The notes beneath the pieces are model-generated. The model had not been told where the DNA came from and made no database searches. It was given only the letters and a program-made list of their open reading frames with translations. Below, piece after piece: positions 1-8,600 of a DNA stretch of 28,819 nucleotides (its first letter is position 1; every line of letters begins with the position of its first letter). Source of the DNA: Sutterella sp. Its GTDB lineage: Bacteria; Pseudomonadota; Gammaproteobacteria; Burkholderiales; Burkholderiaceae_F. The stretch is taken from NCBI GenBank assembly GCA_020025955.1, contig JAHHRF010000020.1, forward strand, positions 1-28,819. Direction: 5' to 3'. The translations under genes were made by a program, and so were the position numbers.

Positions 1-1
1 T

Positions 2-78
<77 letters not shown>

Positions 79-102
79 ATACCTAACTTTTCGATTGAGT
101 CA

Positions 103-118
103 GACAAGAAAACTTGTC
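103..118. repeat. Dyad in the tRNA leader
   Basis: GACAAG-AAAA-CTTGTC is a perfect 6-bp inverted repeat with a 4-base loop. It lies between the predicted start of the tRNA transcript and the mature tRNA. It would form a small hairpin in the 5' leader, possibly affecting processing, or it could be a protein-binding dyad. Its role is unknown. Confidence 0.4.
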
Positions 119-138
119 GTCGTCAACTGAGGTTATGA

Positions 139-167
139 ATATTACATAGGGTTTTTCCTGCTGTCAA
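139..167 (-). promoter_or_regulatory. Sigma-70 promoter of the initiator tRNA
   Basis: On the minus strand a perfect TTGACA (-35, 167-162) is separated by exactly 17 bases from TAATAT (-10, 144-139). Transcription would start near 131, giving a roughly 50-base leader before the tRNA 5' end at 78. This is the best sigma-70 match seen in the window, as expected for a stable-RNA gene. Confidence 0.85.
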
Positions 168-223
168 GTTTTCCCTAGAAAAAATTTACAACCTGTGACT
201 TCAAGTCCCCCTTACCCCTATCC

Positions 224-229
224 TATAAT
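224..229 (+). promoter_or_regulatory. Candidate -10 element for pyrD
   Basis: A perfect TATAAT occurs 113 bases before the pyrD start. The -35 region 17-18 bases upstream (around 200-206) is weak (TTCAAG-like). The resulting leader of about 105 nt before pyrD has no other reading frame of note. Confidence 0.45.
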
Positions 230-341
230 CTGGCGACAGTCTTCGGGTTTGACGCTGTCCGTTCGTAAAGCCCTTATATAGAGTGTTTACAACACGACCT
301 TCAAAGCTCAACCCCACTCTCTTTTCTTTTGTGAGGCCCTT

Positions 342-1403
342 ATGCTTTTCCATACGCTTCGTCGAATGCTCTTTTGTTTCGACCCGGAAACAGCGCATGC
401 CATTTTGGCTGCCAATCTGAATTGGGCTTCGCATTTGGGGGTGACGCGCCTCCTTGCCCCCTTCCCCAAAGAAGCCCCCGTTAACGTCATGGGGCTTACC
501 TTCCCCAACGCGATTGGTTTGGCGGCGGGCTTCGATAAAAACGGCACCTTAGTGACGCCTTTGGGTGGCATGGGCTTTGGTCATATTGAAATCGGTACGA
601 TTACCCCGAAGCCGCAGCCCGGTAACCCCAAGCCTCGCCTCCATCGATTGGTTCCCCAGCAAGCGATCATTAATCGCATGGGCTTTAACAACCAAGGGAT
701 TGAACAGGTCTTAAAGAACCTTCATAGCGCGGCGCCTTATCGACTTCGTCAAGGGATTCTCGGGATTAACGTGGGCAAAAACGCCCTCACCCCGATGAAT
801 GAGGCGTTATCGGACTATGACTATGGGGTGCGCCACGTCTATAACCACGCGGACTACATCGCTATTAATATCTCGAGCCCGAACACGAAGAACCTTCGTG
901 ATCTGCAAGCCGAAGACGCTTTCAAGGCGTTACTCGTCACCGTCACGGAGGCACGCAAAGCCGCCCAAGACGCGGCCAACGGCAAATACGTCCCGATTGC
1001 GGTGAAGCTCGCTCCGGATTTAGAAGACGATGAATTACGTCGTTGCGTGGACGCGCTCGTGGAGCACGGGATCGATGGCGTCATTGCCACCAATACGACG
1101 CTCGCGCGCCCAGGGCTTGACAACGAACCCAAGGCCGCGTTGCCAGGCGGCCTCTCCGGGGCACCCCTTGCCGCACGCTCCACGGAAGTGGTTCGTCTTT
1201 TAGCCGAGCACCTCGACGGCGCCCTCCCCATCATTGCCTCGGGGGGCGTCCTCACGCCCGAACAAGCCGTGGAGAAGATGCAAGCCGGTGCCTCCCTCGT
1301 GCAACTCTTCACGGGCTTTATCTATAACGGTCCTCAACTCATTGTGGATAGTGTTGAAGCGATTAGCGATTGGCAAGCCGCTCAAAAGGTAGCAACGATC
1401 TAA
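342..1403 (+). CDS. pyrD: Dihydroorotate dehydrogenase (quinone), class 2
   Basis: This enzyme oxidises dihydroorotate to orotate in de novo pyrimidine synthesis. It passes electrons through FMN to the membrane quinone pool. The 353-residue length and N-terminal amphipathic segment (about 1-40) are typical of the membrane-associated class 2 family. Recognisable blocks are AAGFDKNG (61-68), GTITPKPQPGNPKPR (85-99), NRMGFNNQG (111-119) and INISSPNT (175-182), whose first serine S178 matches the class 2 catalytic base. KLAPD (222-226) and the FMN-phosphate-binding SGGV (300-303) also fit. The start is an ATG; the leader has no strong ribosome-binding site (GTGAGG about 10 bases upstream). It is followed by its own terminator, so it is probably monocistronic. 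Confidence 0.97.
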   Translation: MLFHTLRRMLFCFDPETAHAILAANLNWASHLGVTRLLAPFPKEAPVNVMGLTFPNAIGLAAGFDKNGTLVTPLGGMGFGHIEIGTITPKPQPGNPKPRLHRLVPQQAIINRMGFNNQGIEQVLKNLHSAAPYRLRQGILGINVGKNALTPMNEALSDYDYGVRHVYNHADYIAINISSPNTKNLRDLQAEDAFKALLVTVTEARKAAQDAANGKYVPIAVKLAPDLEDDELRRCVDALVEHGIDGVIATNTTLARPGLDNEPKAALPGGLSGAPLAARSTEVVRLLAEHLDGALPIIASGGVLTPEQAVEKMQAGASLVQLFTGFIYNGPQLIVDSVEAISDWQAAQKVATI

Positions 1404-1426
1404 CGACCACTCAACACACTGCTTTA

Positions 1427-1460
1427 GAAGCCCGAGGAGCCGTTCCCCTCGGGCTTCTTT
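1427..1460 (+). terminator. Rho-independent terminator of pyrD
   Basis: A perfect 11-bp stem (GAAGCCCGAGG, 1427-1437, with CCTCGGGCTTC, 1447-1457) encloses a 9-base loop and is followed by TTT. It begins 24 bases after the pyrD stop codon. Confidence 0.9.
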
Positions 1461-1614
1461 CGTTTGGCCTCAATCGTCTTTGAGCCCTAAATCCTTTAAG
1501 TGTTTTTCTGTGGGCGCCCTTCGCCCCTTTGTTTTTCTCCTTGTTTCGGTGGTCAATACCCTTTCTTTTTTTCCACCGATCAGGACCCATGTTTCATCAT
1601 AAGGAGTTATTTCA

Positions 1615-2127
1615 ATGACCCGTCTCTTCGTTGCTTTAACGTTTCCTTCGCCGGTTTGCGACCAAATTGAGCGTCACGCTAAACGTGAACTCACCCGTGT
1701 CGATCGATTGGCGCATTTCACCGACACGATGAATCTGCATTTAACGCTCGCTTTTATTGGCGAGGCCGACGAAGCTGCGGGGCGTCGACTCAATGCGGCG
1801 CTCGCCCCCTTAGGGATGCTCACCCCCAACCGTATTGAAACGGGGTACTTAGAGCACTGGCATAAAGCCAACGCCTTGGTGCTGGGGATTACCCCGCGCG
1901 AAAGCTTGGATGAGTTAGCGAAAGCCGTGCGAGCGGAAATCACCCGCCAAGGGCTCACCTTTGATAAGCGCGCCTTTGTTCCCCACATTACGCTCGCGCG
2001 CCACTGGCGCCGTCCGATTACGGATCCGCGCTTTCCCACGTTTGCGCTGGAACTTACCCGTCCCGTGGTGATGGTGAGCGAACGCGATCCGCGCACGAAA
2101 GCGTTACGCTACCGCCAGTTAATGTAA
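1615..2127 (+). CDS. thpR: RNA 2',3'-cyclic phosphodiesterase (ThpR/LigT family)
   Basis: This is a small 2H-phosphoesterase of 170 residues, the usual family length. The two diagnostic H-x-T-x motifs are HLTL (42-45) and HITL (124-127), each preceded by hydrophobic beta-strand residues. The family opens 2',3'-cyclic phosphates on RNA and can ligate tRNA halves in vitro; the physiological substrate is usually unclear. An AAGGAG ribosome-binding site lies at 1601-1606, 8 bases before the ATG. The gene stands alone between two terminators, and its neighbours give no hint of a pathway. Confidence 0.92.
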   Translation: MTRLFVALTFPSPVCDQIERHAKRELTRVDRLAHFTDTMNLHLTLAFIGEADEAAGRRLNAALAPLGMLTPNRIETGYLEHWHKANALVLGITPRESLDELAKAVRAEITRQGLTFDKRAFVPHITLARHWRRPITDPRFPTFALELTRPVVMVSERDPRTKALRYRQLM

Positions 2128-2159
2128 GGACACACTTCACTACGTTAGTGCCACCCTTA

Positions 2160-2196
2160 AAAAGGGCTTCGACTCGATTCCGAAGCCCTTTTCTTT
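2160..2196 (+). terminator. Rho-independent terminator of thpR
   Basis: A 12-bp stem (AAAAGGGCTTCG, 2160-2171, with CGAAGCCCTTTT, 2181-2192) closes a 9-base loop. The run of T at the 3' arm continues into CTTT. It lies 32 bases after the thpR stop. Confidence 0.88.
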
Positions 2197-2248
2197 GGGC
2201 GTTTTCCAACGATTTTCTGAAATTCAATCCCCACCTAAGCCTGTCGGT

Positions 2249-2254
2249 TACAAT
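2249..2254 (+). promoter_or_regulatory. Candidate -10 element for the Fe-S oxidoreductase gene
   Basis: TACAAT (5 of 6 to consensus) lies 39 bases before the ATG at 2293. The -35 region is poor. The short leader from here to the ATG contains no Shine-Dalgarno-like sequence. Confidence 0.35.
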
Positions 2255-2292
2255 ACCGCCTGACCCCTCTTATCACTCTTTTTTCTTTAACA

Positions 2293-4296
2293 ATGAACGA
2301 TATCCCACTTCGCCCAACTTTCTGGAATGTCCCCGTATGGGGGGAAGTTGGCGTCTACGTCTTAGGGATTTTGGCGGTGTTCGCGCTCCTCTGGGGCGTG
2401 CGTCAGAATTTCTTATATTGGCAACGCACGCAAGAAAAGCTCAACGATACGCGTCCCAACCAGGCCCGTCGCTTACTCGCACTCTTTCGCTCTCTTTTCA
2501 CGCAAACCAAGCTCCGTGAAACGGAGGCGGGCACCGTGCACTGGATTTTGTCCTGGGGCTTTTTCTTATTGTTGTGCGGTACGGTGATTGCCACCGTGGA
2601 CTGGGACGTCGGTCACTATGTCTTTGGGAACCAGTTCTTAAAAGGCTCCGTCTACTTAGCCTACAAATTCGTCCTTGATATGGGGGGCTTGGCCCTCTTG
2701 ATTGGGCTCCTTTTAGGGATTAAGCGTCGTTGGAGCGAAAAGAGCCATTTGCCGCGCGATCGTCGTTTCGTGATTGGCTATGCGACCTTGATTTTCATCG
2801 TCATCTCGGGCTTTGTGGTAGAAGCCTTACGCTTAGTCGCCACCCAACCCCTTTGGGGCGTCTTTAGCCCTGTGGGGAACGCCTTGGCGAAAACCTATTT
2901 GGCGATGGGGTTAACGGCGCCGTCGGCGGAGACCCTGCACGTCATCATTTGGACCGTTCATGGTGTGGCGGCGCTACTCTTTATTGCGGCCATTCCCATT
3001 ACCATCTACGCGCACCTCTATCGTGTGCCGCGTCAGATGTATTTGAGCGATGAAAAGCCCTTGGTGCACATCACGCCCATTAAAGACATTGAAGAGCAAG
3101 AACAGTTTGGGATTTCGCAGTTAAGTCAATTTAACGAAGCCCGTCGTACGGCACTCGACGCCTGTGTGGAATGTGGGCGCTGCAATAATGCGTGCCCGGC
3201 CATGCGTGCGGGAACGCCCTTGAAGCCCCGCCAGGTGGTGACGTCGTTGCGCGATGGGTTGCGTGCGCTCCCTGAAGGGGAAGATCGTCCTGTTTCCGAC
3301 TTCGTCACGTCGGATCAGCTCTGGTCCTGCACGACCTGTGGCGCTTGCCAACGCGCTTGCCCCTCGGGCATTCCGATCCCTGAGATGATTGTCGAGATGC
3401 GTCGCTCATTAGCGCTTGAAGAAGGACGCTTCCCTGAGGGTGCCGCGGAAGTCATGGAAAACGTCGCCTCGGTGGGGAACCCCTGGGGGCTTGACCCCTA
3501 TGAGCGCCTGGATTGGGCCGAAGGGTTAGACGTTCCGGTCGCTGAAAGCGGCGTGCACTACGACATCCTCTACTGGGTGGGGTGTGCTGCCAGTTACGAC
3601 CGTCGTACCCGCAAGGTGGCGCGTGCCATGGTGAAGATTCTCAAGGCCGCTGGCGTTAACTTTGCCGTCATGGCCGAAGAGCGTTGTCATGGGGAATTCG
3701 GTCGTCGTTTAGGGGAAGAGTACCTTTTCCAAACGGCCTTCCAAGAGAACTTAGACAATTTCGCGCAGTACGACTTTGATCGCATTTTGGTGACCTGCCC
3801 GCACTGCTTTAATACGCTCAAAAACGAGTACCCGGAACTCTCAGAGGACTTCAAGTACCCCGTCGTGAGCCACACGGTCTTTATTGAAGGGCTCTTGCAA
3901 GCTGGGAAACTCCCGGGGCTCACCCCGGCGGATACGGCGAATCTTACCTACCACGATCCGTGCTACTTAGCGCGCATCAATGGAATTGAGGCGGCGCCTC
4001 GCCATGTGCTGGAACTCACCCTTGGGACCGCCCCCAAGGACGTCGAAAAAGAACACGGCGCCAAGACCCTTTGCTGTGGTGCAGGGGGCGGCATGATGTG
4101 GACCGATCGCAAGGGCAAACGCGATCCCGTTAACGTCATTCGCTTAAAGGCGCTTCGTGAAACGGGCGCGTCGGGCTGCGCGGTGGCCTGTCCCCACTGC
4201 TTAACGATGCTCGATACGGCGAAAACCTTGGATGAGTCCGCTAAGGACTTCACCATCCAAGACATCGCGGAAATCGTCGCGGATCGTCTCCCCTAA
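2293..4296 (+). CDS. Membrane-anchored 4Fe-4S/CCG-domain oxidoreductase (HdrD/EtfD-like)
   Basis: This is a 667-residue fusion. Residues 1-245 hold five predicted membrane helices (about 17-43, 83-104, 120-145, 158-180, 214-245). Histidines H83, H216, H223 and H241 could bind haem, as in NarI-like subunits. A ferredoxin-type pair of 4Fe-4S motifs follows: C291-C294-C297-C301 and C346-C349-C352-C356. Two cysteine-rich CCG-type domains come last. The first is degenerate (C431, single C465 in ERCHGE, C502-x2-C505). The second is complete (C557, C594-C595-G, C633-x2-C636). This order resembles heterodisulfide-reductase HdrD, GlpC and the mycobacterial EtfD protein that passes electrons from ETF to quinone. 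Electron transfer from a soluble donor to quinone is inferred; the donor is unknown, and no etfAB genes are present here. A start without a clear ribosome-binding site is unusual. Confidence 0.85.
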   Translation: MNDIPLRPTFWNVPVWGEVGVYVLGILAVFALLWGVRQNFLYWQRTQEKLNDTRPNQARRLLALFRSLFTQTKLRETEAGTVHWILSWGFFLLLCGTVIATVDWDVGHYVFGNQFLKGSVYLAYKFVLDMGGLALLIGLLLGIKRRWSEKSHLPRDRRFVIGYATLIFIVISGFVVEALRLVATQPLWGVFSPVGNALAKTYLAMGLTAPSAETLHVIIWTVHGVAALLFIAAIPITIYAHLYRVPRQMYLSDEKPLVHITPIKDIEEQEQFGISQLSQFNEARRTALDACVECGRCNNACPAMRAGTPLKPRQVVTSLRDGLRALPEGEDRPVSDFVTSDQLWSCTTCGACQRACPSGIPIPEMIVEMRRSLALEEGRFPEGAAEVMENVASVGNPWGLDPYERLDWAEGLDVPVAESGVHYDILYWVGCAASYDRRTRKVARAMVKILKAAGVNFAVMAEERCHGEFGRRLGEEYLFQTAFQENLDNFAQYDFDRILVTCPHCFNTLKNEYPELSEDFKYPVVSHTVFIEGLLQAGKLPGLTPADTANLTYHDPCYLARINGIEAAPRHVLELTLGTAPKDVEKEHGAKTLCCGAGGGMMWTDRKGKRDPVNVIRLKALRETGASGCAVACPHCLTMLDTAKTLDESAKDFTIQDIAEIVADRLP

Positions 4297-4310
4297 GGGG
4301 AAACGAAGAA

Positions 4311-4340
4311 GGGAGCGCCCCAACGGGGCACTCCCTTTTC
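4311..4340. terminator. Shared bidirectional terminator (Fe-S gene / pbpG)
   Basis: GGGAGCGCCCC and GGGGCACTCCC pair around a 3-base loop with one internal C/A mismatch, followed by TTTTCTCTTTT on the plus strand. It sits 14 bases after the Fe-S gene stop and 4 bases from the pbpG stop, so it can serve both convergent genes. The U-tract is better on the plus side. Confidence 0.85.
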
Positions 4341-4344
4341 TCTT

Positions 4345-5385
4345 TTAGAACATCTGCATCGCTAGCGACCCATCAAACTCTTCATCAAAGCGCGATTGCT
4401 TTTGAATGAAGTTTCGCATGGTGCGCATGTCGTTCGCGCGCTTGGCGCTATTGGGACTATCTAAGACCACCATCACCACGGAGCGTTCTCCCACCTGGCT
4501 TTGTAAAACCATGCAGCGACCAGCTGCCGTAGTGAAGCCCGTCTTCTGCACCCCAATCGTCCACGTGGGATCCCCAATTAAACGGTTGGTGGTGTGCATA
4601 TTGATGACGCGGCGCCCCGCTCGAAGTTTTGCGACCGGTAAAGTGGAGGCCTCACGGATGGCTTTATGTTTATTCGTGGCACTCACTAATTTCGCGAGGT
4701 CACGCGCCGTCGAGTGGTTACGGTTATCTAGCCCCGTGGGATCGGCAAAGAAACTATCTTTCATGCCAAGCCCCTGAGCCATTTCATTCATCTTCTTTAA
4801 AAAGGCACGCATCCCACCCGGATACGTACGCGCTAAGGCGTGTGCCGCTCGGTTGTCGCTCGACATTAAGGCGGCTTTTAAGACTTCACCGCGCGTCATC
4901 ACCATGCCACTTCGTAAGCGAGAGGAGGCATGCGATCGCACATAGTCCCCGCGGGTAATACGAATCTTTTGATTTAACGGGAGCTTTTCTTCCGCAATCA
5001 CCAAAGCCGTCATGAGTTTGGTCACGGATGCAATGGGAAGCGTGACGCCTGCGTTCTTTTCAAAGAGCTCTTCCCCCGTGTATTCGTCAACCACATAGGC
5101 AACCGAGCTCGAGAGCGCTAAGGCGTCTGGCGTTTTGCGCAACCCCGCCAAGGTGGCTTGACTGGGCGCTTGATAGCGCGTGCGACGCACGTTACGGCGC
5201 ACCACTTTTTTGGCTTTCATGACGCGTGCGGGCTTCGCTTTGGCTTTCGCCACACGCTGCTTGGGGGCGACCTTTTTCGCGTTGGTCGACGTGGCACCCC
5301 AGGCGGCTTCACTCAGGGGAAGCGTTGCAACGCTAAGACTCAACGCACTAAAGGCACAAAGGAGTGCTTTTTTAACTAACGTCAC
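4345..5385 (-). CDS. pbpG: D-alanyl-D-alanine endopeptidase, peptidase S11 (PBP7-like)
   Basis: This is a periplasmic serine peptidase of 346 residues that trims peptidoglycan cross-links. Residues 1-28 look like a Sec signal peptide (positive MTLVKK, hydrophobic core, Ala-rich cleavage region). The three penicillin-binding motifs are present: SVTK (120-123, nucleophile S120), SDN (176-178) and KTG (281-283). A strongly basic linker (about 37-70, rich in Lys, Arg and Ala) separates the signal peptide from the catalytic domain. It is longer than I expect for E. coli PbpG. The start codon is GTG at 5385, with a weak GCGGGG-type ribosome site. It could equally be named as a D,D-carboxypeptidase of the DacA/DacD group. 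The lack of an obvious C-terminal amphipathic anchor domain favours the PBP7 type. Confidence 0.9.
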   Translation of the reverse strand: MTLVKKALLCAFSALSLSVATLPLSEAAWGATSTNAKKVAPKQRVAKAKAKPARVMKAKKVVRRNVRRTRYQAPSQATLAGLRKTPDALALSSSVAYVVDEYTGEELFEKNAGVTLPIASVTKLMTALVIAEEKLPLNQKIRITRGDYVRSHASSRLRSGMVMTRGEVLKAALMSSDNRAAHALARTYPGGMRAFLKKMNEMAQGLGMKDSFFADPTGLDNRNHSTARDLAKLVSATNKHKAIREASTLPVAKLRAGRRVINMHTTNRLIGDPTWTIGVQKTGFTTAAGRCMVLQSQVGERSVVMVVLDSPNSAKRANDMRTMRNFIQKQSRFDEEFDGSLAMQMF

Positions 5386-5481
5386 GAAAACCCCGCCAAG
5401 GTGTGTAAGAGTGAAGGGACACGAAGAGAAAACAACGGCATTCGTGTCACATTAGTACACAATCAAACCCGCGCCTTCTCT

Positions 5482-5511
5482 CCTAAACCCAAGAAGTTTA
5501 GACCTAAACCC
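5482..5511. promoter_or_regulatory. Operator-like repeats upstream of pbpG
   Basis: CCTAAACCC occurs twice, at 5482-5490 and 5503-5511. The spacing of 21 bases is two helical turns. The second copy is part of an imperfect dyad, GTTTAG-A-CCTAAAC (5496-5509). The pair lies about 100-125 bases upstream of the pbpG start and beyond the hrpA terminator. That is a reasonable place for a regulator site; no regulator can be named. Confidence 0.3.
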
Positions 5512-5552
5512 CCATTGAGAACAAGTATTAATTCGCTTTTTTGTCCAAGAAA

Positions 5553-5596
5553 AAAGAGAGGGTGACAGCGGGAAACGGGTCCCTCACCCTCTCTTT
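5553..5596 (-). terminator. Rho-independent terminator of hrpA
   Basis: A 13-bp outer stem (AAAGAGAGGGTGA, 5553-5565, with TCACCCTCTCTTT, 5584-5596) can extend inward through GGGA/TCCC. Read on the minus strand it ends in a TTTTTT tract. It begins 9 bases beyond the hrpA stop. Its sequence closely resembles the terminator at 24353-24399. Confidence 0.88.
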
Positions 5597-5604
5597 GGTT
5601 TGGC

Positions 5605-8600
5605 TTAAAGTCGGCTCATCGCCTGCCACACACGCTCTAAGCGCTTAACGCTCACCGGCATCGGGGTGCGTAATTGCTGGGCAAAGAGACTCACACGAAG
5701 TTCTCGCAGAAGCCAGAAAAAGCGTGTGAGCGCCTCGTCTTCCTTGCCTTTTCGTGCCTGCATCTGACGACGCCAAAGCGTCTCAAGGCGATTCACTTCC
5801 GCCTGACGGCTGGCATCACGCTCAGGCTCATCGCGATAACGATCCAATCGATAGTTAAGCGCCTTTAAGTAACGCGGATAGTGGCGTAACTGATCCAACG
5901 GTACCGTCTTTAAAAAGCCCTTGGGGAAAAGGGCGTGCAGTTCCCCTAAGACGTCGTCAACGAGCGACTTTTCGTCCGACAGGCGTTTAAGTTTCCCGAC
6001 GATGGGGGCGGCTTCCGTGACAATCTCCACCAAGAGGCGGGCGACTTCACCGGCTAACAAACTCAAGCGCTCCTTCACATCTTCACGACGAGCGCTAAAG
6101 GTTTGGGCGCTCGTGGGCCAAGGTTCCACCAGGGCCGAGGCCGAGAGCGTACAGTCGACGACTTCGTTGGTAAGGGACGTCCCTGAGGCAAAACTCTTAT
6201 CGAGCCCCGGGACCATCTGCGCTTGCATCTGTAGGCGCCCCAAGTCTTTGAGGCTTCGCTCAATAAAGCGCACTTGCTCTTTTAAGGCAATACGATAAAG
6301 GCGCAAGAGCCCCGAGCGGTGTTCGGCCTTGGCTTCCTCGGGGTCATCAAAGACTTCAATCGCGCAATGCTCCCCCTTATCCACCAGGGCCGGGTGCCCA
6401 ATCAGGGTTTGACCGTTACGGTTAATTTCCATGAGTTCAGGCAATTCCCCAAAGGTCCAGCCCGTGATCTCATCGTCAAAGTCGCCCGTCAAGGCATCTT
6501 CTTCCGCGACCGACTTAAAGGCTTCTTGAGCTTCGGCGCCGAGTTCTGCTTTGAGTTGCGCGAGATTGCGCCCCATCGCCAACTGGCGCCCGTCTTCGTC
6601 CACCACTTTGAAATTCAAAATTAAGTGCGCGGGCAACCCCTCAGGCTTAAAGTCCGACACACGGCAGTCCACGGGACGGTTTTCACGCACATCGCGCGCG
6701 AGCACCTCTAAGAAGCCCTCTTGCGGCGGGAAGTGAGCTTCCACACGCGCGTAAAAGCCTTCCGCGTAGTTGGGTAACGGCACACAATGACGGCGAATCT
6801 TCTGGGGCAGACTCTTTAAGAGTAACGCCGCCTTTTCTTTTACCATGCCGGGGACCAACCACTGCGCACGCAAGGGATCCAACTGATTGAGCGCAAACAA
6901 GGGGACGGTGGCTGTCACCCCATCGCGCGGGCTCCCGGGCTCAAAGTGATAGGTAAGCGCCATCTCAACGCCCGCCATCGTCAGGGTCTTCGGGAAGTAG
7001 GTGTTCGCTGCATCGGTGGCCTCACGGCGCATCAAGTCCGCTTTTTCCATAAAGAGGGTCCCCTCGCCCTGGGCACGGTTCACCGACGGGTGCGCTTTAA
7101 TCCAGGCTTTGAGGCCCGCGGCCGTTGCTACGTCTTGAGGGAGTCGTTCGTTATAGAACTGGAAGATGAGTTCATCGTCCACTAACACGTCAGGGCGTCG
7201 GGTTTTGTGTTCCATCTCTTCAATGTCACGCATTAAGCGCGCATTGTGGCGCAAAAACGCCGGGGGATTTTCTAATTCCCCTTCCACCAAAGCCCCACGA
7301 ATGAAGAGTTCGCGAGCCAATACTGGATCGTGTTTGGCTAACGACACACGGCGGTCCGTGTAGAGCGTAATGCCGTAGAGCGTCCCCTTTTCCGAGGCCG
7401 TTACTTCCCCACGGCGCTTTTCCCAGCGTGGATCGTTACGGTGTTTTTTAAGTAGCGACCCCGCTTCCGCCTCAATCCACTCGGCATCCACCTCGGCGAC
7501 ACAGCGCGCATAGAGACGCGTCGTATCGATGAGTTCAGCCGCCATCACAAAGCGGCCGCCCTTTTTCGCACGAATGGAACCTGGCCACAGCCAGAACTTA
7601 ATCCCGCGTGCACCTAAGTAAGGCGGGGCCTTATAGTCTGCGTTCACGGCCTTCGACCCAATATTGCCTAAGAGCCCTGCCAAGAGACTGCGATGCACCG
7701 CCTCCGACGTGGCGGGCGTGGTGTTTACGCGCCACCCCAAGTCTTCCGTCATGCGCTTTAACTGACGATAAACGTCACGCCACTCACGCAGGCGACGCAC
7801 TGACAAGAAGCGACGATGGAGTTCCGCCTCCAACTTACGGTTACTTTCTTTGTTCGCAAAGGCTTGATCCACCCAGCGCCACAACTTCACGTAACTCATA
7901 AAGTCGGAGTGCTCGTCCGCTAACTTCTTGTGCGCTTCGTCCGCAGCTTGCTGCTGATCCAAGGGACGCTCTCGGGGGTCTTGAATGCTCAAGCCCGAGG
8001 CGATAATCAAGACTTCATCCAAGGCATCACGATGGTGACCCGCTAACAACATACGACCCAAACGCGGATCCACGGGCAACGTCGCCAACTCGCGACCGAT
8101 CTTCGTTAAGCGCCCGTCATCATCCATCGCGTCCAATTCGTTTAAGAGCGCGTAGCCGTCCGAAATCGCACGCGGCGTGGGGGCGGTAACAAAGGGGAAG
8201 CTGCGCACGTCGCCCAACTTTAAGCTCGCCGCACGCAAAATCACCGCGGCCAAATTGGAGCGCAGGATTTCCGGATCCGTAAATTCATCACGACGGTTAA
8301 AGTCATTTTCGTCATACAAACGAATGCAGATCCCATCGGCCACACGACCGCATCGACCCGCACGCTGGTTGGCCGCCGCCTGACTCACGGGTTCAATCTG
8401 AAGTTGCTCAACCTTGTTGCGGTACGAGTAGCGATTCACACGCGCTAACCCCGTATCCACCACAAAGCGAATCCCTGGGACCGTAATGGAGGTTTCGGCA
8501 ACATTCGTAGCGAGCACAATGCGACGTTTGGCACCCGGCTTAAAGACGCGTTCCTGGTCGGCTGCCGATAAGCGCGCAAAGAGGGGCAAGATTTCCGTGG

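Noticed and set aside
854..1312. Long antisense ORF inside pyrD (and similar ones inside other genes)
   Set aside because: Shadow of codon bias on the opposite strand; no recognisable domain or ribosome site.
2148..2519. ORF overlapping the thpR terminator and the start of the Fe-S gene
   Set aside because: It runs through a terminator and in another frame of a well-supported gene; the composition is not protein-like.
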